Counted from the stretch's first letter, positions 8,343 to 19,314 are shown. The stretch is 64,000 nt of DNA from Pseudomonas fluorescens (GCF_002022275.1 NZ_MSDF01000001.1:186001-250000), one strand, 5' to 3'. The notes: generated from the letters alone by a model not told the origin. Made by a program: numbers and translations.

Positions 8343-9848
8343 TCAGTTGTTATACAGATCAATGATCGCGCTGACCGCCTGGGTCTTGATCTTCGAGGAG
8401 TCGTTACGCGCCTGCTCGATCTTGTTCAGGTAGGCCTCGTCGACATCACCGGTCACGTACTTGCCATCAAACACGGCGCAGTCAAACTGGTCGATCTTGA
8501 TCTTGCCACCGCCGACCGCTTCGATCAGGTCCGGCAGATCCTGATAAATCAGCCAGTCAGCGCCGATCAGATCAGCCACGTCCTGGGTCGAACGGTTATG
8601 GGCGATCAATTCGTGCGCGCTCGGCATGTCGATACCGTACACGTTCGGGTAACGCACGGCTGGCGCTGCAGAACAGAAGTACACGTTCTTCGCACCGGCT
8701 TCGCGGGCCATCTGGATGATCTGCTTGCACGTGGTGCCACGCACGATGGAGTCGTCCACCAGCATCACGTTCTTGCCGCGAAATTCCAGCTCGATGGCGT
8801 TGAGCTTCTGGCGTACCGATTTCTTGCGTGCGGCCTGGCCGGGCATGATGAAGGTACGACCGATGTAGCGGTTTTTCACGAAGCCTTCGCGGAACTTGAC
8901 GCCCAGGTGGTTCGCCAGTTCCAGTGCAGCGGTACGGCTGGTGTCCGGAATCGGGATGACCACGTCGATATCGTGCTCAGGACGCTCGCGCAGGATCTTC
9001 TCGGCCAGCTTCTCGCCCATGCGCAGACGGGCCTTGTAGACCGACACGCCGTCGATGATCGAATCCGGACGCGCCAGATACACGTGTTCGAAGATGCACG
9101 GAGTGAGTTTCGGCGCGACAGCGCACTGGCGGGTGTGCAATTTGCCATCTTCGGTGATGTACACCGCTTCGCCCGGCGCGAGGTCGCGGATCAGAGTGAA
9201 GCCCAGCACGTCCAGGGACACGCTTTCGGACGCGATCATGTACTCGACACCTTCGTCGGTGTGACGCTGGCCGAACACGATCGGGCGGATGCCGTGCGGG
9301 TCGCGGAAACCGACGATGCCGTAACCGGTGATCATCGCCACCACGGCGTAACCGCCGACGCAACGGTTGTGCACGTCAGTGACGGCGGCGAACACGTCTT
9401 CTTCGGTCGGCTGCAGCTTGCCGCGCTGGGCCAGCTCGTGGGCGAACACGTTGAGCAGCACTTCCGAGTCGGAGTTGGTATTGACGTGGCGCAGGTCAGA
9501 TTCGTAAATCTCCTTGGCCAACTGTTCAACGTTGGTCAGGTTACCGTTGTGCGCCAGGGTGATGCCGTAAGGCGAGTTGACGTAAAACGGCTGAGCTTCG
9601 GCCGAGGTCGAGCTACCGGCAGTCGGGTAACGCACATGGCCAATGCCCATGTGCCCGACGAGGCGCTGCATGTGACGCTGATGGAACACGTCACGCACCA
9701 GGCCATTGTCCTTGCGCAGGAATAACCGGCCGTCGTGGCTGGTCACAATACCGGCAGCATCCTGGCCGCGGTGCTGGAGGACGGTTAGCGCGTCATACAG
9801 CGCCTGATTCACGTTCGACTTACCGACGATACCGACGATGCCACACAT
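8343..9848 (-). CDS. purF: amidophosphoribosyltransferase
   Basis: A 501-residue enzyme that makes 5-phosphoribosylamine from PRPP and glutamine, the first step of purine synthesis. The start is set at the ATG giving MCGIVGIVG, because the N-terminal Cys becomes the catalytic nucleophile after Met removal; a start three codons upstream would bury it. The N-terminal Ntn amidotransferase domain spans about residues 1-230 ([21 protein letters not shown]). The phosphoribosyltransferase domain follows, with the PRPP loop [13 protein letters not shown] near residue 365. cvpA lies upstream, as in E. coli and P. aeruginosa. Confidence 0.97.
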   Translation of the reverse strand: MCGIVGIVGKSNVNQALYDALTVLQHRGQDAAGIVTSHDGRLFLRKDNGLVRDVFHQRHMQRLVGHMGIGHVRYPTAGSSTSAEAQPFYVNSPYGITLAHNGNLTNVEQLAKEIYESDLRHVNTNSDSEVLLNVFAHELAQRGKLQPTEEDVFAAVTDVHNRCVGGYAVVAMITGYGIVGFRDPHGIRPIVFGQRHTDEGVEYMIASESVSLDVLGFTLIRDLAPGEAVYITEDGKLHTRQCAVAPKLTPCIFEHVYLARPDSIIDGVSVYKARLRMGEKLAEKILRERPEHDIDVVIPIPDTSRTAALELANHLGVKFREGFVKNRYIGRTFIMPGQAARKKSVRQKLNAIELEFRGKNVMLVDDSIVRGTTCKQIIQMAREAGAKNVYFCSAAPAVRYPNVYGIDMPSAHELIAHNRSTQDVADLIGADWLIYQDLPDLIEAVGGGKIKIDQFDCAVFDGKYVTGDVDEAYLNKIEQARNDSSKIKTQAVSAIIDLYNN

Positions 9849-9889
9849 GCGACGCAACCCCTACTTAATGAATCTTGACTGAACACAAC

Positions 9890-10447
9890 TTACTGAGGCG
9901 TTTTGGCCGGCAAGAGGTGTTCCTTGAACGGAAGATCAGCGGGTACGCTGATTCCGCTGGCCAGCCACTGACTGCTCCACCCCAAAATGAGGTTTTTGGA
10001 CCAATCTGCAACCAATAGAAATTTTGGCACGAGTACCGACTCCTGCCACCATGAATCCTGCTGTACCGGCCCCAGGCTCAACAGCCCGACCGCCACAACC
10101 ACCAGCAACGCGCCACGCGCAGCGCCGAAGGCCATGCCGAGAAATCGATCGGTCCCGGAGAGGCCGGTGACACGTATCAACTCGCCGATAAGATAATTGA
10201 CCATTGCCCCCACCAGCAGCGTGGCGATGAACATGATGGCGCAGCCCGCGATGACGCGAGCCGAAGGTGTTTCGATGTACCCGGCCAGGTAAACCGACAG
10301 TGAACCACCGAACATCCAGGCTACGACTCCTGCGATGATCCAGGTCAGCAACGACAGTGCTTCTTTTACGAAGCCGCGGCTTAGACTGATCAAAGCGGAG
10401 ATGGCGACGATGGCAACGATCGCCCAATCAACCCAGGTAAATGGCAC
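9890..10447 (-). CDS. cvpA: CvpA family inner-membrane protein
   Basis: A 185-residue protein with four hydrophobic segments (residues 5-22, 27-50, 65-85 and 105-125) and the family's glycine-rich RFLGMAFGAARGALLV loop. CvpA is needed for colicin V production in E. coli and for envelope homeostasis; its precise action is unknown. It starts with GTG behind an AGG and lies 41 bases upstream of purF, so the two are probably cotranscribed. Confidence 0.92.
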   Translation of the reverse strand: MPFTWVDWAIVAIVAISALISLSRGFVKEALSLLTWIIAGVVAWMFGGSLSVYLAGYIETPSARVIAGCAIMFIATLLVGAMVNYLIGELIRVTGLSGTDRFLGMAFGAARGALLVVVAVGLLSLGPVQQDSWWQESVLVPKFLLVADWSKNLILGWSSQWLASGISVPADLPFKEHLLPAKTPQ

Positions 10448-10569
10448 AGTGCAGCCTACGTACGGATAAGGCGGCGCATTTTAGCAGAGCGCCGGGCTAT
10501 CGGTAAGCTGTGATTGCGGGTGCTTTGCAAATCAATGGGTTGTCTATCTCAAGACCCTCACAAAACCAA

Positions 10570-10657
10570 TGTGGGAGCTGGCTTGCCTGCGATAGCCTCA
10601 CCACGGGGTGACTGACACACCGAGGCGCCTCCATCGCGGGCAAGCCCGGCTCCCACA
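10570..10657. repeat. REP inverted pair (GTGGGAGCTGGCTTGCCTGC type)
   Basis: Inverted REP cores (TGTGGGAGCTGGCTTGCCTG and CGGGCAAGCCCGGCTCCCACA) in the gap between dedD and cvpA; the two arms have diverged at several bases. Confidence 0.88.
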
Positions 10658-10708
10658 CAGGCCTGCTCCTACATTTAGACCGTATTGCCCACCAGAGCCT
10701 GCAATAAC

Positions 10709-11371
10709 TCAGCCGCGCTCAGGCTGGAAGCGCACCACAAAACCATTCAGGTTCTGCTGGCGACCCAACAGGTCACGCAGGCGATCCGCTTCGGCGCGCT
10801 CGATCAGTGGCCCGATAAACACGCGATTCTTGCCGTCGGCGCTGCGGATATAGGCGTTATAACCCTGAGTACGCAGTTTTTTCTGCAAGGCCTCGGCGCT
10901 TTCGCGGTTGGCGAGGCTGGCCAACTGGATCGACCAACTGATCGGCAGACCATTCGGATCGATACGGCTTTGACCCACATCCGGCTTGCCTGGCGCTGCA
11001 GGCTGTGGCGCTACCGGCTTGGGCGCAGGTGATGGTGCGGGCGCTGCAGGCTTGGCGGCTACAACCGGCGCAGGCGCCGGCTTGACCACTGGCACACTCG
11101 GCTGCACCGGCGTCGTAGGCGCCTGTTGTTGGGCGACCTCTTCATCGGCCGGCACCGGCTCTTCCGGCAACGCCTGAGGCTCAGGCACCACCACCGGCTC
11201 AACTTGAACTTGCGGCATTGCCGGCGCCTGAGGGGATGCCGGAGCCTCTACCACGACCTGGCGCTGCTCATCCTGCCGGGAAAACAGCATCGGCAGAAAA
11301 ATCACCGCCAACGCTACCAACACCAGAGCCCCGACCATTCGCTGCTTGTATGCGCTATCCAGTAATGCCAT
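10709..11371 (-). CDS. dedD: SPOR-domain cell-division protein DedD-like
   Basis: A 220-residue bitopic protein. The start at [12 protein letters not shown] is preferred because it follows GGAGGAAG and puts the single transmembrane helix (VGALVLVALAVIFLPML, residues 14-30) after a short basic cytoplasmic tail. A long Pro/Ala/Val-rich periplasmic linker follows (residues 40-140), then a SPOR domain (about 145-220, ISWSIQLASLANRESAEAL and YNAYIRSADGKNRVFIGP) that binds denuded peptidoglycan at the septum. The gene overlaps the end of folC by 17 bases. Confidence 0.88.
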   Translation of the reverse strand: MALLDSAYKQRMVGALVLVALAVIFLPMLFSRQDEQRQVVVEAPASPQAPAMPQVQVEPVVVPEPQALPEEPVPADEEVAQQQAPTTPVQPSVPVVKPAPAPVVAAKPAAPAPSPAPKPVAPQPAAPGKPDVGQSRIDPNGLPISWSIQLASLANRESAEALQKKLRTQGYNAYIRSADGKNRVFIGPLIERAEADRLRDLLGRQQNLNGFVVRFQPERG

Positions 11372-12662
11372 GTGCAGCTTCCTCCGTGGAGCGCCGGGCC
11401 AACCACTCAAGCGCCTCGGCAACACAATAAAATGATCCGAACAACAGAATCTCGTCCTCGGCCACTGCTACCGCACATTGCGCTTCAAGCGCTGCGGTAA
11501 CGCTTGCATACGACGTCACCGGCGCGCCAAGGTTCTGCAAGGCCACTTCCAGCTCAGCCGCCGGACGACTGCGCGGCGTATCCAGCGGCGCCACTGCCCA
11601 GGACTGGACATTGCCCAGCAACGGCGCAACCACACCTTCCAGGTCCTTGTCGGCCAGCAACCCGAACACCGCCAGACGGCGACCGACTGGCGGCGTACGC
11701 GACAAACGCTGCGCCAGGTACTCGGCAGCATGCGGGTTGTGGCCCACATCCAGCAGCAGGTTCAGGCGCTTGCCTTCCCACTCGAAGGCACGGCGATCCA
11801 GGCGCCCGACAATACGCGTCGCCAACAACGTCGCCGCAATCTGCTCGGCATTCCACGGCAGATCCAGCAGCAGATAGGCCTGCAGCGCCAGCGCCGCGTT
11901 TTCCATCGGCAGGTTCAACAATGGCAAATCACGCAACTCGACCACTTGCCCGCGCGCATCACGCCCGCGCCACTGCCAGTACTCTGTGCCGATTTCCAGA
12001 TTGAATTCGTGGCCGCGCAAGTAAAACGGACAGTCCAACTCGCGCACCTTGTCGAGCAGCGTATGCGGCGGATCAACGTCACCACACAGCGCAGGCTTGC
12101 CCTGGCGGAAAATCCCGGCCTTTTCATACGCCACGGACTCGCGGGTATCTCCCAGATAATCGGCATGATCCACGCCAATGCTGGTGATCAGCGCAAGGTC
12201 AGCATCCACCACGTTGACCGTGTCCAGACGCCCGCCCAAGCCGACTTCCAGGACGACCACATCCAACTGCGCACGCTCGAACAGCCAGAAAGCCGCCAGG
12301 GTGCCCATTTCGAAGTAAGTCAGGGAAATCTCGCCGCGCCCGGCATCGAGTGCGGCGAAGGCTTCGCAGAGTTGCTCATCGGTGGCTTCAACGCCATTGA
12401 GCTGCACCCGCTCGTTGTAACGCAGCAGGTGCGGAGAGTTGTACACGCCCACTTTAAGCCCTTGGGCTTGCAGCAGCGCCGCGACAAACGCGCAGGTAGA
12501 GCCTTTGCCGTTGGTACCGGTCACCGTGATCACACGCGGTGCCGGGCGGCCCAACCCAAGGCGGGCCGCTACCTGTTGCGAGCGCTCCAGGCCCATGTCG
12601 ATGGCTGACGGATGCAACTGCTCAAGGTAGGCGAGCCATTCGCCCAGGGTACGTTGGGTCAT
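11355..12662 (-). CDS. folC: dihydrofolate synthase/folylpolyglutamate synthase
   Basis: A 435-residue Mur-ligase-like enzyme that adds glutamate to dihydropteroate and to folates. The P-loop TGTNGKGST is near residue 49, the [13 protein letters not shown] segment near residue 78, the central [16 protein letters not shown] motif near residues 168-190 and the [10 protein letters not shown]-terminal-domain motif near residue 307. The start overlaps the accD stop (ATGA), so the two are coupled; dedD overlaps downstream. Confidence 0.95.
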   Translation of the reverse strand: MTQRTLGEWLAYLEQLHPSAIDMGLERSQQVAARLGLGRPAPRVITVTGTNGKGSTCAFVAALLQAQGLKVGVYNSPHLLRYNERVQLNGVEATDEQLCEAFAALDAGRGEISLTYFEMGTLAAFWLFERAQLDVVVLEVGLGGRLDTVNVVDADLALITSIGVDHADYLGDTRESVAYEKAGIFRQGKPALCGDVDPPHTLLDKVRELDCPFYLRGHEFNLEIGTEYWQWRGRDARGQVVELRDLPLLNLPMENAALALQAYLLLDLPWNAEQIAATLLATRIVGRLDRRAFEWEGKRLNLLLDVGHNPHAAEYLAQRLSRTPPVGRRLAVFGLLADKDLEGVVAPLLGNVQSWAVAPLDTPRSRPAAELEVALQNLGAPVTSYASVTAALEAQCAVAVAEDEILLFGSFYCVAEALEWLARRSTEEAAHGITG

Positions 12663-13579
12663 AGGTTTGCAGGCACCGGCGGAACGACGATCGGTTCGAT
12701 TTTAGGCGCGACGTACACAGGCGTCGGCAGGCCCATCATTTGGGCCAGCAGATTACCCAGACGTGGGCGCAACTCACCGCGCGGAATGATCAGGTCGATC
12801 GCGCCGTGTTCCAGCAGGAACTCGCTGCGCTGGAAGCCTTCCGGCAGTTTTTCGCGAACGGTCTGCTCGATCACGCGCGGGCCGGCGAAACCGATCAGCG
12901 CCTTGGGCTCGCCAACGATCACGTCACCCAGCATCGCCAGGCTGGCGGAAACGCCGCCGTAGACCGGGTCGGTCAGCACGGAGATGAACGGGATGCCTTC
13001 TTCACGCAGACGCGCCAGCACCGCAGAGGTCTTGGCCATTTGCATCAGGGAGATCAACGCTTCCTGCATCCGCGCACCACCGGAAGCGGCGAAGCAGATC
13101 ATCGGGCAACGGTTTTCCAGGGCGTAGTTGGCGGCGCGAACAAAGCGCTCGCCGACGATGGCGCCCATGGAGCCGCCCATGAACGAGAACTCGAAGGCCG
13201 ACACCACCACCGGCATGCCCAGCAGCTTGCCGCTGACGGAGATCAGCGCGTCTTTCTCACCGGTCTGCTTCTGTGCAGCGGTCAGGCGGTCCTTGTACTT
13301 CTTGCCATCGCGGAACTTGAGACGGTCAACCGGCTCCAGGTCAGCACCCAGCTCGGCACGGCCGTCGGCATCCAGGAAGATGTCGATACGCGCGCGGGCG
13401 CCGATACGCATGTGGTGGTTGCACTTGGGGCAAACGTCCAGGGTCTTTTCCAGCTCCGGGCGGTACAGCACCGCGTCGCAGGAAGGGCACTTGTGCCACA
13501 GACCTTCAGGAACCGAGCTTTTTTTCACCTCGGAACGCATGATCGAAGGGATCAGTTTGTCTACTAACCAGTTGCTCAT
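12659..13579 (-). CDS. accD: acetyl-CoA carboxylase carboxyltransferase beta subunit
   Basis: A 306-residue subunit that, with AccA, carries carboxyl from biotin to acetyl-CoA. The chosen start [12 protein letters not shown] is the usual N-terminus and follows GGAGAAAG; an upstream in-frame start would add 11 unlikely residues. The four-Cys zinc ribbon (CPSC...CPKC, residues 31-55) and the crotonase-like core ([22 protein letters not shown]) are intact. Confidence 0.97.
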   Translation of the reverse strand: MSNWLVDKLIPSIMRSEVKKSSVPEGLWHKCPSCDAVLYRPELEKTLDVCPKCNHHMRIGARARIDIFLDADGRAELGADLEPVDRLKFRDGKKYKDRLTAAQKQTGEKDALISVSGKLLGMPVVVSAFEFSFMGGSMGAIVGERFVRAANYALENRCPMICFAASGGARMQEALISLMQMAKTSAVLARLREEGIPFISVLTDPVYGGVSASLAMLGDVIVGEPKALIGFAGPRVIEQTVREKLPEGFQRSEFLLEHGAIDLIIPRGELRPRLGNLLAQMMGLPTPVYVAPKIEPIVVPPVPANL

Positions 13580-13823
13580 GCTTTCTTTCTCCAGTACCGG
13601 TGGCTTGAACACAGCCCCGTGTATGCCCTTGAGCTAAATTCATATGTGGCGATGATGCATGCGGGACGGGGTCAGACGTTCGACCTGCCATTTCCCGCGC
13701 GCATCCTCAGCCTTCCAGACAACCTGCCAGCGCAGGGTTGCCACTTCATTTCCGGCCCGCCCACAAGCGGCGCCGGGCTGTTTTACACAGTGGTAGTTAT
13801 GGACGGCGGCAGACTGCCAGCCG

Positions 13824-14456
13824 TCACATCCCGCCACTGCTGTTGCGCACGGCCCTCATGAATGCGCGAATCTTGCTGTGATCCTTGATGCCCTTGCCCT
13901 GCTCCACACCACCGCTGACATCCACGGCGTACGGCCGGACCTGCTCGATTGCCGCCCCGACATTCGCAGGGTTGAGCCCGCCCGCCAGGATGATCGGCTT
14001 GCTCAGGCCCTCGGGGATCAACGACCAGTCGAATGCTTCGCCGGTGCCGCCGGGTACGCCTTCAACATAGGTGTCCAGCAGAATCCCGCGAGCGCCTGTG
14101 TAGGAGGCGCATGCGGCAGCGATGTCATCCCCGGCCTTGACGCGCAACGCCTTGATATACGGGCGCTGATAGCTTTCGCACTCATCGGGGCTCTCGTCGC
14201 CGTGAAACTGCAGCATGTCCAACGGGACCGCATCCAGGGTTTCGTTCAGTTCGCAGCGGCTGGCGTTGACGAACAAGCCCACAGTGGTAACGAACGGCGG
14301 CAGCGCGGCGATGATCGCGCGCGCCTGCAACACATTCACCGCACGCGGGCTCTTGGCGTAAAACACGAAACCAATGGCATCCGCCCCCGCCTCGACTGCC
14401 GCCAGCGCGTCTTCTATGCGGGTAATCCCGCAAATCTTGCTGCGAACGGCTGGCAT
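13824..14456 (-). CDS. trpF: phosphoribosylanthranilate isomerase
   Basis: A 210-residue TIM-barrel enzyme of tryptophan synthesis. The catalytic Cys is in [12 protein letters not shown] (residues 6-17) and the catalytic Asp in AVDVSGGVE near residue 180; the phosphate-binding LAGGLNP is near residue 157. It stands apart from the other trp genes, as in P. aeruginosa, between truA and accD. The 240-base gap to accD holds no gene that I can support. Confidence 0.96.
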   Translation of the reverse strand: MPAVRSKICGITRIEDALAAVEAGADAIGFVFYAKSPRAVNVLQARAIIAALPPFVTTVGLFVNASRCELNETLDAVPLDMLQFHGDESPDECESYQRPYIKALRVKAGDDIAAACASYTGARGILLDTYVEGVPGGTGEAFDWSLIPEGLSKPIILAGGLNPANVGAAIEQVRPYAVDVSGGVEQGKGIKDHSKIRAFMRAVRNSSGGM

Positions 14457-14519
14457 GTCGTGAAAACCTCAGGGTTGGACCGAGAAAGTCCCGGATGGTA
14501 ACAAAAGCTATTCCGGGCG

Positions 14520-15344
14520 TCAGCCGCCAAGTTCGCTGAAACCTGTGAGGAAGTGTGGCCCGATGAAACGTTGTGGCAATTCGAACTCGTCGCGGTACTC
14601 CACGTCCACCAGGTACAGGCCGAACGGATGCGCCGTGACACCGCCGGTGCGCCGGATACGGCTTTCCAGCACTTCCTTCGCCCACTCAACCGGGCGCTCG
14701 CCGGTGCCGATGGTCATCAACACGCCCGCAATGTTGCGCACCATATGGTGCAGGAACGCCCCGGCGCGAATATCCAGCACGATCATCTTGCCGTGGCGGG
14801 TCACGCGCAGGTGGTGGACTTCCTTGATCGGCGACTTGGCCTGGCACTGGCCAGCCCGAAAGGCGCTGAAGTCATGCACACCGACCAAATGCTGCGCGGC
14901 CTCGGCCATGCGCTCGGCATCCAGCGGACGGTGGTTCCAGGTGATTTCCTCGTTGAGGTGCGCCGGGCGAATCTGATCGTTGTAGATCACATAGCGGTAA
15001 CGCCGGGCGATGGCCTTGAAGCGCGCATGAAAATGCGCAGGCATGACCTTGGCCCAACTGACGCTGACGTCATGGGGCAAATTGATATTGGCGCCCATCA
15101 CCCACGCCTTCATGGTGCGTTCGGCCTGGGTATCGAAATGCACCACCTGACCGCAGGCGTGTACACCGGCATCGGTGCGACCGGCACACATCAAGGAGAC
15201 GGGCGAGGCGGCGACTTTGGACAGCGCCTTCTCGAGGGTTTCCTGCACTGTCAGCACGCCTGAGGCCTGGCGCTGCCAGCCGCGATAGCGCGAGCCTTTG
15301 TATTCCACGCCCAGGGCGATGCGGTAAAAGCCTGCGGCCGCCAT
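14520..15344 (-). CDS. truA: tRNA pseudouridine synthase A
   Basis: The enzyme makes pseudouridine at tRNA positions 38-40. With the ATG at 15344 it is 274 residues: YKGSRYRGWQRQ near the start, the catalytic Asp in CAGRTDAGVHA near residue 55, and RRYRYVIYND in the core. The frame stays open upstream to a TTG at 15401, but a TATAAT-like box (minus strand, 15411-15416) would start transcription about there, and the extra residues are not family-like. No strong ribosome-binding site precedes 15344, so the start is uncertain. Confidence 0.93.
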   Translation of the reverse strand: MAAAGFYRIALGVEYKGSRYRGWQRQASGVLTVQETLEKALSKVAASPVSLMCAGRTDAGVHACGQVVHFDTQAERTMKAWVMGANINLPHDVSVSWAKVMPAHFHARFKAIARRYRYVIYNDQIRPAHLNEEITWNHRPLDAERMAEAAQHLVGVHDFSAFRAGQCQAKSPIKEVHHLRVTRHGKMIVLDIRAGAFLHHMVRNIAGVLMTIGTGERPVEWAKEVLESRIRRTGGVTAHPFGLYLVDVEYRDEFELPQRFIGPHFLTGFSELGG

Positions 15345-15473
15345 TTCGGCGGCCGCGTTATCTATATTTGCCAAGAGCTGAGAGCCTGATGAGTTGCGCA
15401 AAGGCGGCCATTATAGGCGGCAAACCTGCACCAGGGCCATTTTGTGGAGCCCACTTCTGTGGGAACTGGCCTG

Positions 15474-15560
15474 TGTGGGAGCTGGCTTGCCTGCGATGGC
15501 ATCACCCGGGTTCTACTGAAAGACCGAGTCGCCCGCATCGCAGGCAAGCCAGCTCCCACA
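15474..15560. repeat. REP inverted pair (GTGGGAGCTGGCTTGCCTGC type)
   Basis: Two inverted REP cores around a spacer containing ATCACCCGGG, in the gap between truA and fimV. Confidence 0.9.
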
Positions 15561-15574
15561 GAAAAGCAAAACAG

Positions 15575-18142
15575 TCAGGCCAAGCGGCCAAGCATCTCCT
15601 TGGCCTCACTGCGCTGGCCGTCATCGCCTTCGGTCAGCACTTCGGAAAGGATATCCCGCGCACCGTCGGTATCACCCATGTCGATATACGCCTGGGCCAG
15701 ATCCAGCTTGGTGGCGACCTCATCGGCGCCGGAGAGGAAGTCAAACTCCGGTTCATCACCGCCCAACGCCGCATCTTCAGCGGTGAACGTCGGCTCGATC
15801 GGTGGATGCTCCAGGCTCTGTGACAGACGATCCAGCTCGGCATTGACATCATCCAGTTCCGACGCAAAAGCGTCCGGCTTGGCCGAGGCCGGAGCCGCAG
15901 GCTCGTCGGCCAGCGACAGGTCGAAGTCTTCCGGCAGGTCAAAGTCGTCAGGCGTGGCAGGCGTGAGGGTCGGCGGCTCGACCGCCGGGGCACCCTTCAT
16001 CTGCTCTTCAAGGCCGGAGAGGAAGTCGTCATCGGTCTGAGAAGTCGGGGCTTGCAGTTGCAAGTCGAGGTCGAAGTCAGACAGGTCATCCGGGCTGGCC
16101 TTGGCTTCGGTCTGCTGTTGCAGCACCGACTCAAAGCTCAGTTCGTCTTCCGGACTGACGACGGCAGGCGACGCGGCCTCCAGATCGTCCAGGCTCAGGT
16201 CAAAGTCAGAATCGAATGCCTCAGGCTCAGGCGCCGGGGCAGCCGGCTTGTCCTCCAGCAGATCCTTCACGTACTGAGCGTCCAGGGCCGCCGCCGCAAC
16301 TGCGGCACTGACACCCGCGGCCAGCACAGCCATGGCCGGGAAACGGCTCTTCAGCTGCTCAACCTGGGCATGGTTCTCACCATTGGCCACCAGTTGACGC
16401 TCCTGAGTGACGAAACCGTCCTTGTCGCCTTGCAGGCCATACACTTCCAGCAACTTCAAACGCAGGTCGCTGCGCTTGGGTTCGTGCTTGATCGCCTGCT
16501 CCAGTACATCGGCCGCCTGGTTCAGATGACCACGGTCGATGTGGGACTGGGCCTGGGCCAATGCATCACTGGAATTTTGCGGGGCCACGGCAACGGCCAG
16601 AGGCGCAAGCACCGAAGCCACAGTCGGTGCCACCACTGGATCAACAACCGGCGCCGGGGCTGGCGCGGCAGCCAGCTTGACGTTCGGCGGCGGCACTTCC
16701 AGGCCTTCGAAGCTATCGGGTGGCAAATCGTGATCAACGTTCGCGGTGAATACCGGCTCTTCAGCCAGGGCCCGCGCCATCCGCAGGTGTTTTTCCTCTT
16801 CACGGCGGGCATTGCGATGGCGCGCCCACAGCAGCAGGAGCAACAGCACAATCAGGCCCGCAGCACCGCCGATAACACCGAGGACAATCGGGCTGGTCAG
16901 CAGGTCGTTGAATTTACCTTCCGTGCTGACAGGCGCGGCGTCCGGCTTGATCGGCTCGGGCGCTGGCGTTGCGGCGGCTGGCGTTGCGGCGGCTGGCGTC
17001 ACCGCCGGCTCTGCGGGGGTGGCGGCAGGTTCACCGGCCAACTGAGCAGGCATTGCCGCCGTTGCAGGGCCACCCTTTTCAGCCTGCAGGCGAGCGAGTT
17101 GATCGTTTTTCAGCTGGATCAGCTTTTGCAGTTTGTCCAACTGGCTTTGCAGGTCCGCAGCACGGCTTTTCAGCTCTTCGTTGTCGCGACGCGTGGTGTC
17201 CAGTTGCTCCTGGGTCATCGCCAGCTTGTCGCTCAGCGCTCTGCTGTCACCCGCCTTGCCCTTCGCGCCTTTCTTGGCGGACTCGGCCGAGACCAGGCTC
17301 AGGTTGTCCTTGGCATTGGTCGTCGACGGCGCAGCGCCCGCCTCGGTGCGCTTGGTAGCGTCCAGTTGTGGCTTGCCCAGCGCTTGGTTGCTGGCCGTGC
17401 GACGCCCTTCACGCCAGGCGGCGTTTTGCGCGGTCACTTCAGCAATCGCCTGCGGCTGCGGCAGGCTGGTGGCCTGCACACGGTCTGGCAGGCGCAGGAC
17501 CTGGCCGGTTTTTAAACGGTTGATATTGCCGTCGACAAAGGCATCCGGGTTGAGCGCCTGGATGGCCAGCATAGTCTGCTGAACCGACGCACCATGGCGA
17601 TTCTTCTCGGCAATTTCCCACAAGGTATCGCGAGATGTCGTGGTGTGCTGGGCGGCCTTGCTGACAGCCGGGGCTGTAGTAGTCGGCGCACTCAAACGCG
17701 GCGCGGCGGCGGGTGCGTTGGCAGTCGGCGTTGCCTGCTCGAACTTGGCCGGGTCCAGCAACACGCTGTAGTCGCGCATCAGCCGACCATTGGGCCACTG
17801 CACCTGCAACAGGAAACGTACGTAGGAGTCGGGCAGCGGTTTGCTGGAGGTGACACGCACCACGCTGCGACCGCTGGGGTTGACCACCGGAGTGAACGTC
17901 AGGTCATTGAGAAACGCCTGGCGATCCACGCCTGCATCCACAAACGCCTGGTCGGACGCCAGGCTAGGCGTAATCTCGGAAGCGGTGAGGCCACCGACAT
18001 CGAGCAATTCGATTTCCACCGACAAGGGCTGATTCAACTTCGACTTGAGGGTCATCTCCCCCAGCTGCAGCGCTTGCGCCATACCGGAGGACAGCGCCGA
18101 GGCGGCCGCTATTGCTAACACCAGTTTGCGAACTTGAACCAT
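15575..18142 (-). CDS. fimV: FimV/HubP-family polar landmark protein
   Basis: An 855-residue inner-membrane protein. The start MVQVRKLVLAIAAAS gives a clear signal peptide cleaved near residue 24. The FimV N-terminal domain spans about 25-135, a LysM peptidoglycan-binding domain 165-220, a coiled coil about 305-355, one transmembrane helix 416-440, then a long acidic cytoplasmic region and a C-terminal TPR-like FimV domain (about 800-855, LDLAQAYIDMGDTDGARDIL). In Pseudomonas FimV places type IV pilus and chemosensory machinery at the pole and supports cAMP signalling. A family-typical low-complexity Ala/Pro/Thr linker precedes the helix. Confidence 0.93.
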   Translation of the reverse strand: MVQVRKLVLAIAAASALSSGMAQALQLGEMTLKSKLNQPLSVEIELLDVGGLTASEITPSLASDQAFVDAGVDRQAFLNDLTFTPVVNPSGRSVVRVTSSKPLPDSYVRFLLQVQWPNGRLMRDYSVLLDPAKFEQATPTANAPAAAPRLSAPTTTAPAVSKAAQHTTTSRDTLWEIAEKNRHGASVQQTMLAIQALNPDAFVDGNINRLKTGQVLRLPDRVQATSLPQPQAIAEVTAQNAAWREGRRTASNQALGKPQLDATKRTEAGAAPSTTNAKDNLSLVSAESAKKGAKGKAGDSRALSDKLAMTQEQLDTTRRDNEELKSRAADLQSQLDKLQKLIQLKNDQLARLQAEKGGPATAAMPAQLAGEPAATPAEPAVTPAAATPAAATPAPEPIKPDAAPVSTEGKFNDLLTSPIVLGVIGGAAGLIVLLLLLLWARHRNARREEEKHLRMARALAEEPVFTANVDHDLPPDSFEGLEVPPPNVKLAAAPAPAPVVDPVVAPTVASVLAPLAVAVAPQNSSDALAQAQSHIDRGHLNQAADVLEQAIKHEPKRSDLRLKLLEVYGLQGDKDGFVTQERQLVANGENHAQVEQLKSRFPAMAVLAAGVSAAVAAAALDAQYVKDLLEDKPAAPAPEPEAFDSDFDLSLDDLEAASPAVVSPEDELSFESVLQQQTEAKASPDDLSDFDLDLQLQAPTSQTDDDFLSGLEEQMKGAPAVEPPTLTPATPDDFDLPEDFDLSLADEPAAPASAKPDAFASELDDVNAELDRLSQSLEHPPIEPTFTAEDAALGGDEPEFDFLSGADEVATKLDLAQAYIDMGDTDGARDILSEVLTEGDDGQRSEAKEMLGRLA

Positions 18143-18303
18143 AGCCTCATCCTTTGTCTGAACACTCCCCGGCCTGCGAGAAGGTTGGTAATCGCTGCCA
18201 TAAGGCATGGCGAGCCGATAGGTCACCGACGCGCAACTGTTCCTGCTGGGGCCAAGCATAGCGCTTGGTTAGAATCAATCTACAAATTGCCGCCAAGTAT
18301 CTT

Positions 18304-19314
18304 TTACACAAGGCCTTTTATCAACAACTGAGCCAGTTGAACGGCGTTCAACGCGGCGCCTTTGCGTACGTTATCTGACGTCAGCCACAGATTTAGTTCC
18401 GCCGGGTCGTCCACCCCTGCGCGGACTCTTCCTACATAAACCACGTCCTGACCGACTGCATCGCCCACAGCGGTAGGGTAATCACCCTCCTCCACCCACT
18501 CGATGCCTGGCGCTGCGTCGAGTGCGCGGTTGACGGCGGCCAGATCAACCGGTGCGCCCAATTGCAGCGACACAGTCAGGCTATCGCCAAAAAACACCGG
18601 GGCTTGAACGCAGGTTGCGGAAATCTTCAGCAAAGGAGTTTCCAGCACCGCGCGCAATTCGTGTACGAGACGTTTCTCCAGGGCTGTATGACCTTTCGCG
18701 TCCGGCGTGCCGACTTGTGCCAACAGGTTGAAGGCCATCTGCCGGTCAAAGAACTTGGGCTCCAGCGGACGCACATTCAACAGCTCGGCAGTCTGACGGG
18801 CCAGTTCGCTGACGGCTTCACGGCCCTGCGCAGAAACAGCCAGGTTCGCGGTGACGCTGACGCGCTGGATATCCAGCAAACCGCGCAATGGCGCCAGGAC
18901 CACCGCCAGGTTGGTGGCGGACGGGCTTGGGCTGCCGAGCTGGAAAGGGGCTTTCAGGCCTTTGAGAATGTGCGCGTTGGCTTCCGGGACCACTTGAGGT
19001 GCCTGATCCGCTGGCAGTGCGCCGGACAGATCGATCACTGAGCAGCCGGCGGCGATGGCACGCGGCGCGAAGCTCAGGGTTACCGCAGGGCCGGCGGCGA
19101 AAAAAGCCAACTGCGCTTTTTTGAAGTCGAACTCATCGACTTCCTTGACCCGCACGTTTTTGCCACGAAACGGTACCGATGCACCGGCAGAATTACTGCC
19201 CGCCAGCAGGTACAGGGTGCCTACCGGGAAATTCAGTTCTTCGAGGATCTGCACCAGGGTTTCGCCGACAGTGCCGGTAGCGCCGATCACGGCGATTTCA
19301 AAAGTCTGGGTCAT
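18304..19314 (-). CDS. usg: Usg-like paralogue of aspartate-semialdehyde dehydrogenase
   Basis: A 336-residue protein with the dehydrogenase fold: the nucleotide-binding VIGATGTVGETLV at residues 8-20 and the dimerisation domain in order. Where the true enzyme has the catalytic Cys (NCTVS) this protein reads SPSATN, so it probably lacks dehydrogenase activity. Usg proteins are known beside truA and fimV in several gammaproteobacteria; their role is unclear. The start MTQTFEIAV is chosen over an ATG six codons upstream because it fits relatives and has an AGGC ribosome-binding site. Confidence 0.85.
   Translation of the reverse strand: MTQTFEIAVIGATGTVGETLVQILEELNFPVGTLYLLAGSNSAGASVPFRGKNVRVKEVDEFDFKKAQLAFFAAGPAVTLSFAPRAIAAGCSVIDLSGALPADQAPQVVPEANAHILKGLKAPFQLGSPSPSATNLAVVLAPLRGLLDIQRVSVTANLAVSAQGREAVSELARQTAELLNVRPLEPKFFDRQMAFNLLAQVGTPDAKGHTALEKRLVHELRAVLETPLLKISATCVQAPVFFGDSLTVSLQLGAPVDLAAVNRALDAAPGIEWVEEGDYPTAVGDAVGQDVVYVGRVRAGVDDPAELNLWLTSDNVRKGAALNAVQLAQLLIKGLV

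Noticed and set aside
7042..8433. 463-codon + frame opposite metZ
   Set aside because: Antisense shadow of metZ and the purF 3' end; no ribosome-binding site and no recognisable domain.
8598..9725. 375-codon + frame opposite purF
   Set aside because: Antisense shadow of a clearly real purF; repetitive His/Val/Asp-rich translation typical of such shadows.
16052..17515. 487-codon + frame opposite fimV
   Set aside because: Antisense to the Ala/Pro-rich linker and middle of fimV; its Arg/Gln/Gly-rich translation has no family features.
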